A stretch of 64,000 nucleotides of DNA, taken from contig RAYR01000013.1 of assembly GCA_003612405.1 (NCBI GenBank), forward strand, positions 1 through 64,000. The letters are read 5' to 3'. The translations under genes were made by a program, and so were the position numbers. Shown here piece by piece: positions 36,373 to 46,517 of the stretch. The DNA is from a bacterium 0.1xD8-71. GTDB lineage: Bacteria; Bacillota; Clostridia; Lachnospirales; Lachnospiraceae. Every line of letters begins with the position of its first letter. The stretch's first letter is position 1. The notes beneath the pieces were generated by a model. It had not been told where the DNA came from. It did no database searches and saw only the letters and a list, made by a program, of their open reading frames with translations.

Positions 36373-37509
36373 TTATACATAAATACGAAACGCTTTGGTA
36401 TATCCTTCTTCTGCCTGACAATCCAATTCCAGCCTTCCGCCATGCATTTTGACAATCTGGGAAGCAATTCCAAGCCCTAAACCTGTTCCTCCATTTGTAG
36501 TCCGCGCCTTGTCCCCTCTTGCAAAAGGCTCAAAAATATGTTCTGCAAACTCCGGATCAATCTGCTCCCCGTCATCCGCCACTGTGATGACCTCCTCTTG
36601 CAGGCGCACCAGCACCCTTCCTCCCTCTCGGCCATACCGCAGCGCATTGGTCAAAAGATTACTGATGACACGCCCCATCTGGAGCCTGTCCATCTCATAC
36701 ATAACAGGCTGTTCAGGAATATCCAGCAGCAGTTCCATCTCTTTATCCTCAAACTCCTCATAGAGAACCGCCACATTCTCCCGCAAAAGCTCCGCCAGAT
36801 CAGCCGGCTGCCTGTTCAGCACATATCCCTCACTTCCCAGCTTTACATATTCAAATAAAAGAGTTACCAGTTCATCCATCCGCAGAGACTTTGTATAAAT
36901 TGTATCCAGATATGTCTGCTGCTTCTCCTCCTGCACCATACCTTCCGCCAATGCCTTGCTGTAACCGCAGATTGTGGTAATGGGCGTTTTAATATCATGG
37001 GCAATGTCCGACAGGAGCAGATTCCGCTTGCGCTCATAGGTAAGCTGGTGTTCTTTTTCTTCCTCCAGAAGTTCATTGACTTTAACAGTCACTATTTTAT
37101 AATACCATAATGCTCCTGCCACATAAGGCAGCAAGCTGAATCCGAGCAGGAACAAAAAGACCATTATCAGCAGGATTCTCAATAAAATCCCCCAGCGTCC
37201 GCTGTATAAAGGCGAGTTGATATGAATCTGCAAAGCATCCCCCATCCCCCGCGTAAGCCCATACTGTATCCACTCCGCCGCGCCATGAGGAAGAAGTTCT
37301 GCCACAAAATACAATAACATCTGTATTATAAATACAAATATATTGCCGCTGCCCGTAATCTGCACCTGCTGATAGTCCAGGACCATCCCCAGTAAGGGAA
37401 ACAGCACACGACGATAAAGAAGACTTATCATTTCCCCGCTGACATAGATTGCCAGCATAATAATCAGAAATCTCTGTATGAGATACCATTTTAAAGCCTT
37501 TTTGTTCAT
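36373..37509 (-). CDS. Sensor histidine kinase (EnvZ/OmpR class)
   Basis: 378 residues from the ATG at 37509 (GAGGGGAG upstream). Two membrane helices flank an external loop (about 10-35 and 108-130, with an additional hydrophobic stretch near 57-72). The HisKA domain has the phospho-acceptor His171 in DIAHDIKTPITT. The ATPase domain has NLLTNALRYG (N box), VADDGEQIDPE (G1) and GGTGLGLGIA (G2). The gene follows the response regulator by 34 bp. The external signal is unknown; the deacetylase downstream hints at an envelope role. The dispersed palindrome lies at 37077. Confidence 0.92.
   Translation of the reverse strand: MNKKALKWYLIQRFLIIMLAIYVSGEMISLLYRRVLFPLLGMVLDYQQVQITGSGNIFVFIIQMLLYFVAELLPHGAAEWIQYGLTRGMGDALQIHINSPLYSGRWGILLRILLIMVFLFLLGFSLLPYVAGALWYYKIVTVKVNELLEEEKEHQLTYERKRNLLLSDIAHDIKTPITTICGYSKALAEGMVQEEKQQTYLDTIYTKSLRMDELVTLLFEYVKLGSEGYVLNRQPADLAELLRENVAVLYEEFEDKEMELLLDIPEQPVMYEMDRLQMGRVISNLLTNALRYGREGGRVLVRLQEEVITVADDGEQIDPEFAEHIFEPFARGDKARTTNGGTGLGLGIASQIVKMHGGRLELDCQAEEGYTKAFRIYV
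37077..37091. repeat. Dispersed palindrome, site 8
   Basis: TGACT-TTAAC-AGTCA, perfect, inside the sensor kinase gene. Confidence 0.75.
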
Positions 37510-37543
37510 GTGTCTCCCCTCACCCTGTTCCGCGCCTTTCATT

Positions 37544-38245
37544 TCATCTGTTATCTTTCTCCAGGCGATAGCCCAGACCACGAAGGGTCGTAATATATTC
37601 CCTGCCGTCATGATCCAGTTTGGCCCTTAATTTAGAAATACATACCATCACATTATTATCCGAAAGCATATAGGTCTCTCCCCACCCCTGCTCAAATAAC
37701 TGCTGTTTGGTAAATACCTTCCCTGGGTTCTCCATAAAAAGCTTCATAATCTTAAACTCTACCGAGGTCAGCTCAATTGGCTCCTCACCCCGATACAACA
37801 GACAAGATTCCAGATCGAGCTTTAACTCCCCGGCACACAGCTCCCTGCCGTCAGACACCTGACTGTTTCCTGCCCCCAGCGCATAGAAACGGCGGATGTT
37901 GGAATTGACTCTTGCCACTGCTTCCAAAGGTACAAAGGGCTTGACAATATAATCATCCGCTCCCAGGTCAAGTCCCAGAATCTTGTCTGAGTCACTGCTC
38001 CTGGCCGATAATATAATCACAGGTATGTTACTGGTTTCCCGCAAGTTTCGTAACACCCGGTATCCATCAACTCCCGGCATCATAATATCCAGCACTGCAA
38101 GATCCGGCTTGTCACGCTTCATGACCTCCAGCGCTTCCATGCCATCCGCCGCCTCAATCACTTCATAACCATCCTTCTCCAGATACAGACGAAGCACATC
38201 CCGAATCTCCGCCTCGTCATCCGCTATCAGAATTTTATAAGCCAT
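37544..38245 (-). CDS. OmpR/PhoB-family response regulator
   Basis: 233 residues. The receiver (1-120) has acidic Asp9/Asp10, phospho-acceptor Asp53 in VLDIMMPG, the Ser/Thr region IILSARS and Lys in DYIVKPF. The C-terminal winged helix (about 135-230) contains ELTSVEFKIMKLFMENPGKV and the typical SKLRAKLD/GLGYRL end. It pairs with the kinase directly downstream. The resemblance to VanR-type regulators is general. Confidence 0.94.
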   Translation of the reverse strand: MAYKILIADDEAEIRDVLRLYLEKDGYEVIEAADGMEALEVMKRDKPDLAVLDIMMPGVDGYRVLRNLRETSNIPVIILSARSSDSDKILGLDLGADDYIVKPFVPLEAVARVNSNIRRFYALGAGNSQVSDGRELCAGELKLDLESCLLYRGEEPIELTSVEFKIMKLFMENPGKVFTKQQLFEQGWGETYMLSDNNVMVCISKLRAKLDHDGREYITTLRGLGYRLEKDNR

Positions 38246-38248
38246 ATT

Positions 38249-39082
38249 CTACCTCATTTCCGCTCCACTGAGTCTGCGATACAATGCCGCACAGGTCAAC
38301 TGCTGATAAGGCTGCACATAAAATATCTCTGCAATACCACATGTTATCGTACCAAGAAAATGCCAGAGAATAAAGGATAAATCCAATACGAAAGCGTTCC
38401 ATTTATGCCCGTTCATCATATCTGTACTCATCTGCAATGCCCTACTGTACTCCATGTCCGGATGCTCCGCCATGATATAAGATACCATCCGATATTGATA
38501 TTTCTTATAGATGCCCGGTATGACAAACAACAATCCCCACAAAATAATCTGTAAGTCCCGATGGAACAAGGTTGTCACGATATTCTTATAGCAATGGTCA
38601 AACCCATAACTGATCTCTTTCACCTGCGCCGTATCATCCACACTCTTTAACATGAAGCGGTCCACACCCACGCTGAAAGGATTAAGCAGAAAAATATCCA
38701 CTGCAAAAATCACCGCAAAGATCACCAGAAAAATCACCAGGAAAACAGATACCCCTATCACTGCCGCTATGACCGCACCCACCATGGAGACACTGTGATT
38801 CTCCATGACTATTATCTGGCCTTCTTTCTCATTTATCTCTATGAAACTATGCTCTTTGCCGGACACTTCCTGTTCCCAGTCACCGTCATCCTCGTTATAC
38901 TCTATCTCATCAAACTCCTCAGCCTCCTGTGACCCGGATCCGCTGTGTCCACTTCCGATGCCCGTAAATCCCACACCGCCGCCCATTAATATCATCAGGG
39001 CCGATACCAGGACAATCTTCCAGTAATTTCTCTGCAAAGCAGCCTTGGCTCTCTCTTTCAGTTCTCTTCTTGTCCACATCAT
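38249..39082 (-). CDS. DUF975-family membrane protein
   Basis: 277 residues. The N-terminus MMWTRRELKERAKAALQRNYW is the conserved opening of DUF975 proteins. Four to five membrane helices follow. An acidic, Gly/Ser-rich loop (about 50-85) lies after the first helix. I chose the ATG at 39082, eight bases from GGAGG, over the TTG at 39097. The role is unknown. The stop is 3 bp before the response regulator gene, so it is probably the first gene of the two-component operon. Confidence 0.85.
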   Translation of the reverse strand: MMWTRRELKERAKAALQRNYWKIVLVSALMILMGGGVGFTGIGSGHSGSGSQEAEEFDEIEYNEDDGDWEQEVSGKEHSFIEINEKEGQIIVMENHSVSMVGAVIAAVIGVSVFLVIFLVIFAVIFAVDIFLLNPFSVGVDRFMLKSVDDTAQVKEISYGFDHCYKNIVTTLFHRDLQIILWGLLFVIPGIYKKYQYRMVSYIMAEHPDMEYSRALQMSTDMMNGHKWNAFVLDLSFILWHFLGTITCGIAEIFYVQPYQQLTCAALYRRLSGAEMR

Positions 39083-39225
39083 CTGACATTCCTCCAAACA
39101 TATTCTTTAAACCCTTGTTTTCAGAAACCTGATTTTCCTTGTTGACGTTAGGATAGCATACCTGGTTTAAAGAAAAAGCATGAAAAGCTTAACGTAAACT
39201 TAAAAACATACAACAGGAAGTCTTC

Positions 39226-40821
39226 TCAGTTCCTGCACAAATCCATATATCCCATATATAGTCTTTCAAACTTCTCCTGTTTAGCCAGATTGATACTCTT
39301 TATGGAAGAAAGACTTCCCTCCAGCATGTGCTTATCTGTCACTTCCTGGCACAAATCTCTCCCTATACGAAAAGCTCCCTCTAATGAGGTATTTCCCACT
39401 GCCTGCACACTGCCCCGCATCTGTCCCGGCAAAAGCCCAATGGCAAAGGCCGCCTCCACATCCAGATAATACCCGAAACCGCCCGCCAGATACACTCTCT
39501 GTATGCCGGGACGTCCCATCTGTTCCCACAGGATTTCCACCCCGGCCCGGACAGCCGCCTTAGCCATCTGTAATGCCCTGATATCCTGATTGACAAGAAT
39601 AAAATCGCCTTTTTGTGTATGTATGCTGACCCCCTGTGTAAAATAAGGCTCTGCAAGAAGTCCTGTCTCATCCAGGACGCCTCTGCTTCGCAGGGAAGCC
39701 GTGACTGCTATCATGTCCGTTCCCACCACCGCTTTCTCCATTCCGCCCTCAAAGGCAGGGCCTGCCGCCGTAGCAGTCACTAACGTGTCTGTCCCATCGG
39801 TAATTGCCATCTCTCCGTTAGTTCCCAGATCTATCAGAAGCCGGACGCCTCCCCTGCGTTCTGTAAGCCCCTTCCCTGAAACCTGCTCTTCTCCTGTCCC
39901 AGACATCATACTCAGCGCATACATGCCTGCCACAATATCACCGCCTACAAAAGTACTAATACCAGGTGTTATATAAATGGGTATGGCAGAGGGTCCTTCA
40001 CATTTCTGCAAACCAATCTCCACCGGTATAAAGGGACTTCTGCCCAGAGAGGATACATCCTGTCCCATGAAAAGATGCTCCATCGTAGTATTTCCCGCAA
40101 TGCAGATACACTTTATGGATGCCTTGCCCACAGAATCTGCAAACTGCGCCACACCGCGTTCCAACACTTCCCAGACACACCGTCTGAGAATCTCGCCATG
40201 TCCATCACAGGCTGCCTGAATCCTTGACAGAACATCGGAACCATATTTTCTCTGGGGATTCATTGCACAATAAGTATCCACTATCTCTCCTGTATCCATG
40301 CGGCGAAGCTGCATGGCGATGGTGGTGGTTCCCAGATCAACGGCTATGATATAAAAAATCATATCTCCATTTCCCACATCAGATTGCGTAACATCTGCTT
40401 CTCTGAATACTGATGATTTATTTGGTTGACTTATTGAGTCATTATTTTCCGATAAATCTATCGTTTCCGTCACAATAGCAATTTCTGGCTCTCTCGGAAA
40501 TACCAATCTGATGACACAATCGTCTTTGATTCTGGCAAAACAGGACAGTCTGAACCCCTGCCGCAGTTCCTCTGCATTTAAGCGCCCTCTTTCGAGCGGT
40601 GTTGGCATCGGTGCCCCCTGTATAAACTGCACCATACACCTGCCGCAATCTCCTCTACCGCCACATAAACTACTCTCGATCAGGTTATTTTTCAGCAAAG
40701 TTGACATTAACGTCATGGATGAATCATGTGTCACTGTCACAGATTTTTCTGATTTCTCATCTGTATGGATATTCTGTTTTTCGTCATCCATAACAATCGT
40801 AATTTTTATTTTTTCAGACAA
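39226..40821 (-). CDS. ASKHA/DUF4445 ferredoxin-domain protein, RamA-like corrinoid activator
   Basis: 531 residues from a TTG at 40821 (GGGG nine bases upstream, start inside the end of the DUF4250 gene). Residues 30-110 are a 2Fe-2S ferredoxin domain: LCGGRGDCGRC and LSCFARI. The rest is an actin-like ATPase with AVDLGTTTIAMQLR (phosphate 1), LIDLGTNGEMAI (phosphate 2) and YLAGGFGYYLD (adenosine). Such proteins use ATP to reduce inactive Co(II) corrinoid proteins in methyltransferase systems. No corrinoid methyltransferase gene is adjacent. The dispersed palindrome is at 40427. Confidence 0.82.
   Translation of the reverse strand: MSEKIKITIVMDDEKQNIHTDEKSEKSVTVTHDSSMTLMSTLLKNNLIESSLCGGRGDCGRCMVQFIQGAPMPTPLERGRLNAEELRQGFRLSCFARIKDDCVIRLVFPREPEIAIVTETIDLSENNDSISQPNKSSVFREADVTQSDVGNGDMIFYIIAVDLGTTTIAMQLRRMDTGEIVDTYCAMNPQRKYGSDVLSRIQAACDGHGEILRRCVWEVLERGVAQFADSVGKASIKCICIAGNTTMEHLFMGQDVSSLGRSPFIPVEIGLQKCEGPSAIPIYITPGISTFVGGDIVAGMYALSMMSGTGEEQVSGKGLTERRGGVRLLIDLGTNGEMAITDGTDTLVTATAAGPAFEGGMEKAVVGTDMIAVTASLRSRGVLDETGLLAEPYFTQGVSIHTQKGDFILVNQDIRALQMAKAAVRAGVEILWEQMGRPGIQRVYLAGGFGYYLDVEAAFAIGLLPGQMRGSVQAVGNTSLEGAFRIGRDLCQEVTDKHMLEGSLSSIKSINLAKQEKFERLYMGYMDLCRN
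40427..40441. repeat. Dispersed palindrome, site 9
   Basis: TTGACT-TATTG-AGTCA, perfect, inside the ASKHA-protein gene (coding NDSISQ, in the linker after the ferredoxin domain). Confidence 0.75.
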
Positions 40822-40987
40822 ATTGATTTTTCCCCTTATCGTAATGATAATCAATTTTCGACAGTTTTTCCTCTATCTCAGATTGGTCTGCATCCAGGTC
40901 ATCACACAGAGTTTCAAGATCTGCATAAAAATCACGCAATTTCAAGTTGATAAAACTAAGCAGCATCACCGGATCTTTCGGTAACAT
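40814..40987 (-). CDS. DUF4250-family small protein
   Basis: 57 residues: MLPKDPVMLLSFINLKLRDF, then LETLCDDLDADQSEIEEKL. This is the usual form of DUF4250 proteins, acidic and helical. GGAGGAG lies nine bases before the ATG. The last 8 bp overlap the TTG start of the ASKHA gene, which suggests coupling. The function is unknown. Confidence 0.8.
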   Translation of the reverse strand: MLPKDPVMLLSFINLKLRDFYADLETLCDDLDADQSEIEEKLSKIDYHYDKGKNQFV

Positions 40988-41013
40988 ATGATCATCTCCT
41001 CCCTTTCATACCC

Positions 41014-42111
41014 TTATGTAAAATCCATCTTTACAGAATACTGATTCCCATCACTCGTCACATATGCCATACTGCCGCACACAAGAGGCATCATCGGCGG
41101 CAGATGTCCAATATCCAGATCCATGAGAACCGGCACGTGATACTGGTAAAGCATTTCACAAAACGCCTGGTAATGATCGATGCCAAACTCCTCTGCTCCC
41201 ATGCCGTTTAAGGGTCTTCCGATCAAAAAGCCCCTACAGTTCTGAAACCATCCGGCATGTTCCATCTGCCACATGGCACGGCGGATACTCATAAGATTGA
41301 GATCACAGGCTTCCAGGAACCACAAAATCCCATCGTCTTTATATTGTTCCACAAACGCCGATACCTTATCATATTTAGTACCTAACAAATTGACCAGACA
41401 GTCCACACAGCCGCCTAACAGCCTGCCGGACATCTGTATCTTTGTTGCAGCTTCCTTCTGGGGATTGAAAGAGCCTTCTCCGGCCCCCCGCAGGCTCTCT
41501 ACATTTGTCCTGCCATCAGGCAGCCAATATTTTATGACGGAAGGTTCCGTCAGGTGATAGGGGGCAAAGGGATTCTCTTCACTCTTCAAGGATTCCCGCT
41601 CCCACATCCCATAGCCGTCCATGACCAGCTTTTCTCCCCGCAAAAGCGCCATCGCATCTTCCAGGGCCTGATGCCTTGGTTCCATACCAAAGGCGGCCGC
41701 ACCAGGACCATAAACAGAAGCTGTGTCACATAACGTTGCCAGAAGAAAAGTCATATTGGTGTTATCTGAATATCCCATATACCACTTGGGGGTGACTCCG
41801 GCAATTCTGTCAAAATCCACATAGTCCAAAATCTCGCACATCAATTCCCCGCCGCCACAGGAAATCATACAGTCACTGTCCGGATCACAGTAATATTCTG
41901 TCAGCTCCTGTCCGCACAACCTGGGTGTATTACTGATACCAACCCCCTGCTCCACATAACAGTTGGGCCCCAGCTTTAACTGGTATCCCTCCGCCTGCCA
42001 TTTCTTCTGGGCATTTAAAAAGCCGTCCTTATAAGGTTGTGTGGCACACCCAAAGGATGGCGCCACAAAGGCAATGGTTCCATTTTGCTGCAAAAATCGA
42101 GGATATTTCAT
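41014..42111 (-). CDS. LD-carboxypeptidase (peptidase S66, MccF/LdcA-like)
   Basis: 365 residues from the ATG at 42111 (GAAAGGAG upstream). It cleaves the L-D bond of murein tetrapeptides or, in the MccF branch, detoxifies microcin-like acyl-nucleotides. The catalytic serine is in YMGYSDNTNMTF, Glu in FLEACDLNLM and His in IGHLPPMMPLVCG. It is somewhat longer than LdcA (about 310), closer to MccF length. There is no signal peptide. It lies 26 bp upstream of the DUF4250 gene. Confidence 0.88.
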   Translation of the reverse strand: MKYPRFLQQNGTIAFVAPSFGCATQPYKDGFLNAQKKWQAEGYQLKLGPNCYVEQGVGISNTPRLCGQELTEYYCDPDSDCMISCGGGELMCEILDYVDFDRIAGVTPKWYMGYSDNTNMTFLLATLCDTASVYGPGAAAFGMEPRHQALEDAMALLRGEKLVMDGYGMWERESLKSEENPFAPYHLTEPSVIKYWLPDGRTNVESLRGAGEGSFNPQKEAATKIQMSGRLLGGCVDCLVNLLGTKYDKVSAFVEQYKDDGILWFLEACDLNLMSIRRAMWQMEHAGWFQNCRGFLIGRPLNGMGAEEFGIDHYQAFCEMLYQYHVPVLMDLDIGHLPPMMPLVCGSMAYVTSDGNQYSVKMDFT

Positions 42112-42383
42112 GTTTTCTCCTTTCTTCGGCATATTTATATGTTATCCACACATTTAATCTTATTTTAACTCAAGAAATACACCTGTAGTTTATCCACATT
42201 TTATTGCTTTTTCCCCTATAAATCACGTTTTCAAGCGCTAAATGATGATTTAACACTTTATTTATCCTGATTTTCCTAATATTACTCTATCCTATACAGG
42301 TTTCCTCATCTCTTTATAAAATACCACAAACAAAACCATATGACTAGTCGGCAGACGTACCGCAGACAACATCCCTCCCCTGC

Positions 42384-43682
42384 TTAAAGCCGCATATCTC
42401 CATTGGCCGGATTATCCAAAAGCTTTCCTTCCTCCCCAAACCGAGAACCATGACAGGGACAGTCCCAGGAATGTTCCACCGGATTCCATTTCAGCGCACA
42501 CCCCAGATGCGGACACCGCGGTCTGGTAGGAGTCAGCAGGTTGATAACCGACTCCGCCCCATTGCACAAAAGCTGCTTTGTAAAGATACTCCTTCCCGGG
42601 TCAAACACCGCCGCATAAGGATTCTCAATCCCCTGCACCAGATCTGCCAACAGCATTGCCGATACCATAGCAGATGTTATTCCCCATTTCTGAAAACCGG
42701 TTGCCACGTAACAACCCGGCATGGCAGGCGAATACCTTCCTATATAAGATCTCTCATCCAGAGGCATACAATCCTGTGCGGCCCACCAGTACTCTTCCAC
42801 GGCATCCGGATAATACTGTCTGACAAACTGACGAAGTTCCTGCCAGTTACCTCCCTTTTTACCCGTCCTGTGACTTCCTCCGCCCACCAGAAGAAGGTCA
42901 TTATAACTGCGAAAAGACAGGCCCTTCCTGTCTTCATCCAAGTACATACCATCCATCCGCTGTGCCTGTTGCAGGGCAATTACATAAGAACGGTGTTGAT
43001 ACAGTTTCAAAAAATAACATCCGTGTTTATTATCTATCGGATAATGTGTGGCAAAAATCACCTGTTGATAAGTGATGGTCCCCTGCTTTGTAACTGCCCT
43101 GCCGGGCATAAGCTGCGTCACAAAAGTATGCTCTCTGATATTTAACTCTGCCGCCATTTTGCCCAGGAATTTCAAGGGATGAAACTGTGCCTGCTCCCGC
43201 ATTACCACCGCTCCGGCCGTGGCAAAGGGAAGCTCCGGCGTCTCCACAATCTCACCAGTAAGCCCAAGCAGACCGTAACTTTCCGCCTCCTGTTCCAGTT
43301 TCCTCCTGTCATTCAGGGAATAGACATAAGCGCTTTTTTCTGCAAAATCACAGGTAAAATGCTGCGCCAGTTCTGCATATTTCATAACCGCTCTCTGGTT
43401 GGCTTCCAGATACAGCCTGGTTTTTTCCAGACCCGCATGACGAATCATCTTCGCATAAATCAGTCCGTGCTGGGCCGTGATTTTAGCTGTGGTATTACCC
43501 GTTACCCCGTTACAAATCTCCTGTCCTTCCACTAACAGATAATCAATCCCTCTTTCTTTCATAAAATATGCACACAAAATGCCCGTAATACCGCCGCCGA
43601 TAATCAGTACATCTGTCGTCACATCTCCTTCCAGTTCCTCAAAATGCGGCAGATTTGCCGTCTTAGTCCAAACAGAATCCAT
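42384..43682 (-). CDS. FAD-dependent oxidoreductase with C-terminal Rieske domain
   Basis: 432 residues from the ATG at 43682 (GGAGAAAATA upstream). The N-terminus has a DAO-type FAD site (VLIIGGGITGILCAYFM); substrate-binding regions follow. The last 60 residues are a Rieske 2Fe-2S domain with CPHLGCALKW and CPCHGSRFGEEG. The C-terminus is short for a Rieske fold, ending DNPANGDMRL. The family exists in clostridia and Bacillus as a redox enzyme of unknown substrate. There is no partner gene next to it. Confidence 0.88.
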   Translation of the reverse strand: MDSVWTKTANLPHFEELEGDVTTDVLIIGGGITGILCAYFMKERGIDYLLVEGQEICNGVTGNTTAKITAQHGLIYAKMIRHAGLEKTRLYLEANQRAVMKYAELAQHFTCDFAEKSAYVYSLNDRRKLEQEAESYGLLGLTGEIVETPELPFATAGAVVMREQAQFHPLKFLGKMAAELNIREHTFVTQLMPGRAVTKQGTITYQQVIFATHYPIDNKHGCYFLKLYQHRSYVIALQQAQRMDGMYLDEDRKGLSFRSYNDLLLVGGGSHRTGKKGGNWQELRQFVRQYYPDAVEEYWWAAQDCMPLDERSYIGRYSPAMPGCYVATGFQKWGITSAMVSAMLLADLVQGIENPYAAVFDPGRSIFTKQLLCNGAESVINLLTPTRPRCPHLGCALKWNPVEHSWDCPCHGSRFGEEGKLLDNPANGDMRL

Positions 43683-43770
43683 TATTTTCTCCATTCAAAA
43701 ACACATGCTATTTTTATGTGTGACATAATGAAATAGCATGTGTTTTATGGATAAAATTATGCATTGCAAA

Positions 43771-46359
43771 TTATCTGTCTTTACGTACTGCCTCCAGATG
43801 ATCTCCGCTGAGCCTGATCTCAATCACATCTTTGGACTTTACCTGATCCGCCAGAATCAGCTTCGCTGACAGCGTTTCCACATATTTCTGGATATATCGT
43901 TTCAGCGGTCTGGCCCCATATACAGGATCATAGGCGTTCTCCACAATAAAACGCTCTGCATCCTCTGTCATTGCAATCTGTAATTCCCTGTCGGCCAGCC
44001 GTCTGTTCAAATCCTCAATGATCAGTCGGATAATACCGCTGATGTTGTCTCTGGTCAGTGGTTTAAAGAGAATGGTCTCATCCAGCCTGTTTAAAAACTC
44101 CGGCCGGAAATGATTCCGCAGATCCTCCATTACAAGCTTCTCCGCTTCCTGCGTGATTGCCCCCTGAGAGTCAATGCCATCCAACAGATAATTGGCTCCA
44201 ATATTGGAGGTCATGATCAGAATGGTATTCTTAAAGTCCACCGTCCTGCCCTGGGAATCCGTGATACGCCCGTCATCTAAGACCTGTAACAGCACATTGA
44301 ATACGTCCGGATGTGCTTTTTCAATCTCATCAAACAAAACTACCGAGTAGGGTTTTCTTCTAACTGCTTCGGTCAATTGTCCCCCCTCCTCATATCCCAC
44401 ATATCCGGGAGGCGCCCCAATCAGCCTGGAAACCGAGTATTTCTCCATATATTCACTCATGTCGATACGCACCATATTGTTCTCGTCATCGAACAGAGAA
44501 GCCGCCAGGGCCTTGGCAAGCTCTGTTTTACCCACACCTGTGGGCCCCAGAAAAAGGAAGGATCCAATCGGTTTGGTAGGGTCCTTGATGCCCGCCTTGG
44601 ATCGGATGATTGCCTCCGTCACTTTGGTCACACCTTCGTCCTGCCCGATTACCCGCTTATGCAGCTCCTCATCCAGATGCAATGTCTTATTGCGCTCACT
44701 TTCCGTCAGTTTCGAGACCGGTATGCCCGTCCAGCGGGAAATAATCTTTGCAATCTCCTCATCGGATACACTCTCATGTACCAGAGACAAATCCTTCCTG
44801 CTGACCTGTTCCTCCTCAATCTCCAACTGCTGTTTTAAAGCAGGAAGCTTACCATAGCTTAATTCCGCCGCCTTCTCATAATCGCCGTCACGCTGGGCAA
44901 TCTGAATCTGGTTATTGACTTCGTCGATTTCCTCCCTGATCTTAGAGAGTTTTTCCACGGAAGCCTTCTCATTTTCCCACTGTGCCATGCGGTTTTTCAG
45001 TTCCTCTTTCCACTCGGCCAGCTCCCGTTGTAAATTGGTAAGGCGTTCCCTGCTCAGGTTATCATCCTCTTTTTTCAGGGCAGTCTCCTCAATCTCCAGC
45101 TGCATCACCTTACGCTTCAGTTCATCCAGTTCTGTAGGCATGGAATCCAGTTCCGTCTTAATCAGCGCGCAGGCCTCATCCACCAGGTCAATGGCCTTAT
45201 CCGGCAGGAACCTGTCGGAAATATAGCGATTCGATAATACTGCCGCACTGACCAGCGCATTGTCCATGATTTTAACACCATGGAAGACCTCATAACGCTC
45301 CTTTAAGCCACGCAGGATGGATATGGTATCCTCCACCGTGGGTTCTTCCACCATCACCGGCTGGAAACGCCGTTCCAGGGCGGCATCTTTCTCAATATAC
45401 TGCCGGTATTCATCCAATGTGGTAGCGCCGATACAGTGCAGTTCGCCCCTGGCAAGCATAGGCTTTAACATATTGCCCGCATCCATGGCGCCGTCTGTCT
45501 TACCCGCCCCCACAATCGTGTGCAGTTCATCAATAAAAAGAATAATCTGCCCGTCACTGTTCTTCACATCATCCAGCACCGCTTTCAGACGTTCCTCAAA
45601 CTCACCGCGATACTTCGCGCCCGCCACCAGGGCACCCATATCCAAGGCAAAAATCTTCTTGTCCTTAAGCCCCTCAGGCACATCCCCTCTGACAATACGC
45701 TGTGCCAGGCCCTCCGCCACGGCAGTCTTACCCACACCCGGCTCTCCGATCAGCACCGGATTATTCTTGGTCTTTCTTGACAGGATACGAATCACGTTCC
45801 GAATCTCATTGTCCCTGCCGATCACCGGATCAAGCTTCTGACTCCTGGCTTTTTCCACCAGATCCTGCCCGTATTTCTCCAGCGTATCATAAGTTGCCTC
45901 CGGATTATCCGAGGTCACCCGCTGATTGCCCCGCACCGTAGACAGTGCCTGCAAGAAGCGTTCCCTGGTGATACCGAACTCCCGGAAGATTTCTTTAATC
46001 TCCTTATTCGGATGCTTCAACATGGCCAGGAAAAGATGCTCCACCGACACATACTCATCACCGAGTACTTTCGCCTCATCCTCTGCGCTGATCAGTGCCT
46101 TATTTAAGTCCTGCCCAATATAAATCTGGCCGCCCTGTACCTTTGTCCGCTTATTAAGCCCCTGCTCTACGCGGTTTAAAAAATATTCCTTCTGTATTTC
46201 CATCTTTTCGATCAGTTTTAAAATCAGACTGTCATCGATGGTCAGCAGGCTGTAAAGTAAATGTTCCTGCTCAATCTCCTGATTGCCGTATTCGTATGCC
46301 AGTTTCTCACACTGTTCCACGGCCTGTATGGATTTCTGGGTAAATTTCGTTAAATTCAT
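43771..46359 (-). CDS. clpB: Disaggregating chaperone ClpB
   Basis: 862 residues from the ATG at 46359 (AAAGGGG upstream); the open frame starts earlier, but the extra 33 residues are not conserved. It is a hexameric ATPase that rescues aggregated proteins with DnaK. It has two Clp-N repeats (1-145), AAA1 with [14 protein letters not shown], the long coiled-coil M-domain (about 400-520) that marks ClpB rather than ClpC, and AAA2 with [14 protein letters not shown]. Pore loop [12 protein letters not shown] is present. The promoter carries a CIRCE site, so HrcA control is expected. Confidence 0.97.
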   Translation of the reverse strand: MNLTKFTQKSIQAVEQCEKLAYEYGNQEIEQEHLLYSLLTIDDSLILKLIEKMEIQKEYFLNRVEQGLNKRTKVQGGQIYIGQDLNKALISAEDEAKVLGDEYVSVEHLFLAMLKHPNKEIKEIFREFGITRERFLQALSTVRGNQRVTSDNPEATYDTLEKYGQDLVEKARSQKLDPVIGRDNEIRNVIRILSRKTKNNPVLIGEPGVGKTAVAEGLAQRIVRGDVPEGLKDKKIFALDMGALVAGAKYRGEFEERLKAVLDDVKNSDGQIILFIDELHTIVGAGKTDGAMDAGNMLKPMLARGELHCIGATTLDEYRQYIEKDAALERRFQPVMVEEPTVEDTISILRGLKERYEVFHGVKIMDNALVSAAVLSNRYISDRFLPDKAIDLVDEACALIKTELDSMPTELDELKRKVMQLEIEETALKKEDDNLSRERLTNLQRELAEWKEELKNRMAQWENEKASVEKLSKIREEIDEVNNQIQIAQRDGDYEKAAELSYGKLPALKQQLEIEEEQVSRKDLSLVHESVSDEEIAKIISRWTGIPVSKLTESERNKTLHLDEELHKRVIGQDEGVTKVTEAIIRSKAGIKDPTKPIGSFLFLGPTGVGKTELAKALAASLFDDENNMVRIDMSEYMEKYSVSRLIGAPPGYVGYEEGGQLTEAVRRKPYSVVLFDEIEKAHPDVFNVLLQVLDDGRITDSQGRTVDFKNTILIMTSNIGANYLLDGIDSQGAITQEAEKLVMEDLRNHFRPEFLNRLDETILFKPLTRDNISGIIRLIIEDLNRRLADRELQIAMTEDAERFIVENAYDPVYGARPLKRYIQKYVETLSAKLILADQVKSKDVIEIRLSGDHLEAVRKDR

Positions 46360-46393
46360 AACCTGCACCCCTTTCTGTTCTAGTTCTGCTATC

Positions 46394-46436
46394 ACAATAC
46401 AACGAATTATTAGCACTGTCAAGAGGTGAGTGCTAA
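46394..46436 (-). promoter_or_regulatory. clpB promoter with overlapping CIRCE operator
   Basis: On the minus strand TTGACA (46417-46422) and TATTGT (46394-46399) are 17 bp apart. The CIRCE repeat TTAGCACTC-N9-CAGTGCTAA (46410-46436) overlaps the -35 box and differs from the consensus in one base of the second arm. HrcA bound here would block RNA polymerase. Confidence 0.88.
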
Positions 46437-46517
46437 TTAATTTATTAAAATTTTGCAAGGATCATTCTTTTCAAACAGAACACTCCTTGCCGCCCACATC
46501 AATTATACCTAATAACT

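Noticed and set aside
13924..37091. Reading the TTGACT arms as -35 boxes of antisense promoters
   Set aside because: No TATAAT-like box lies at 16-18 bp in the sites that I checked, and the second arm would be unexplained.
42343..42352. ATGACTAGTC as a further copy of the dispersed palindrome
   Set aside because: The two arms touch with no 5-bp spacer and the flanks do not match, so it is not the same element.
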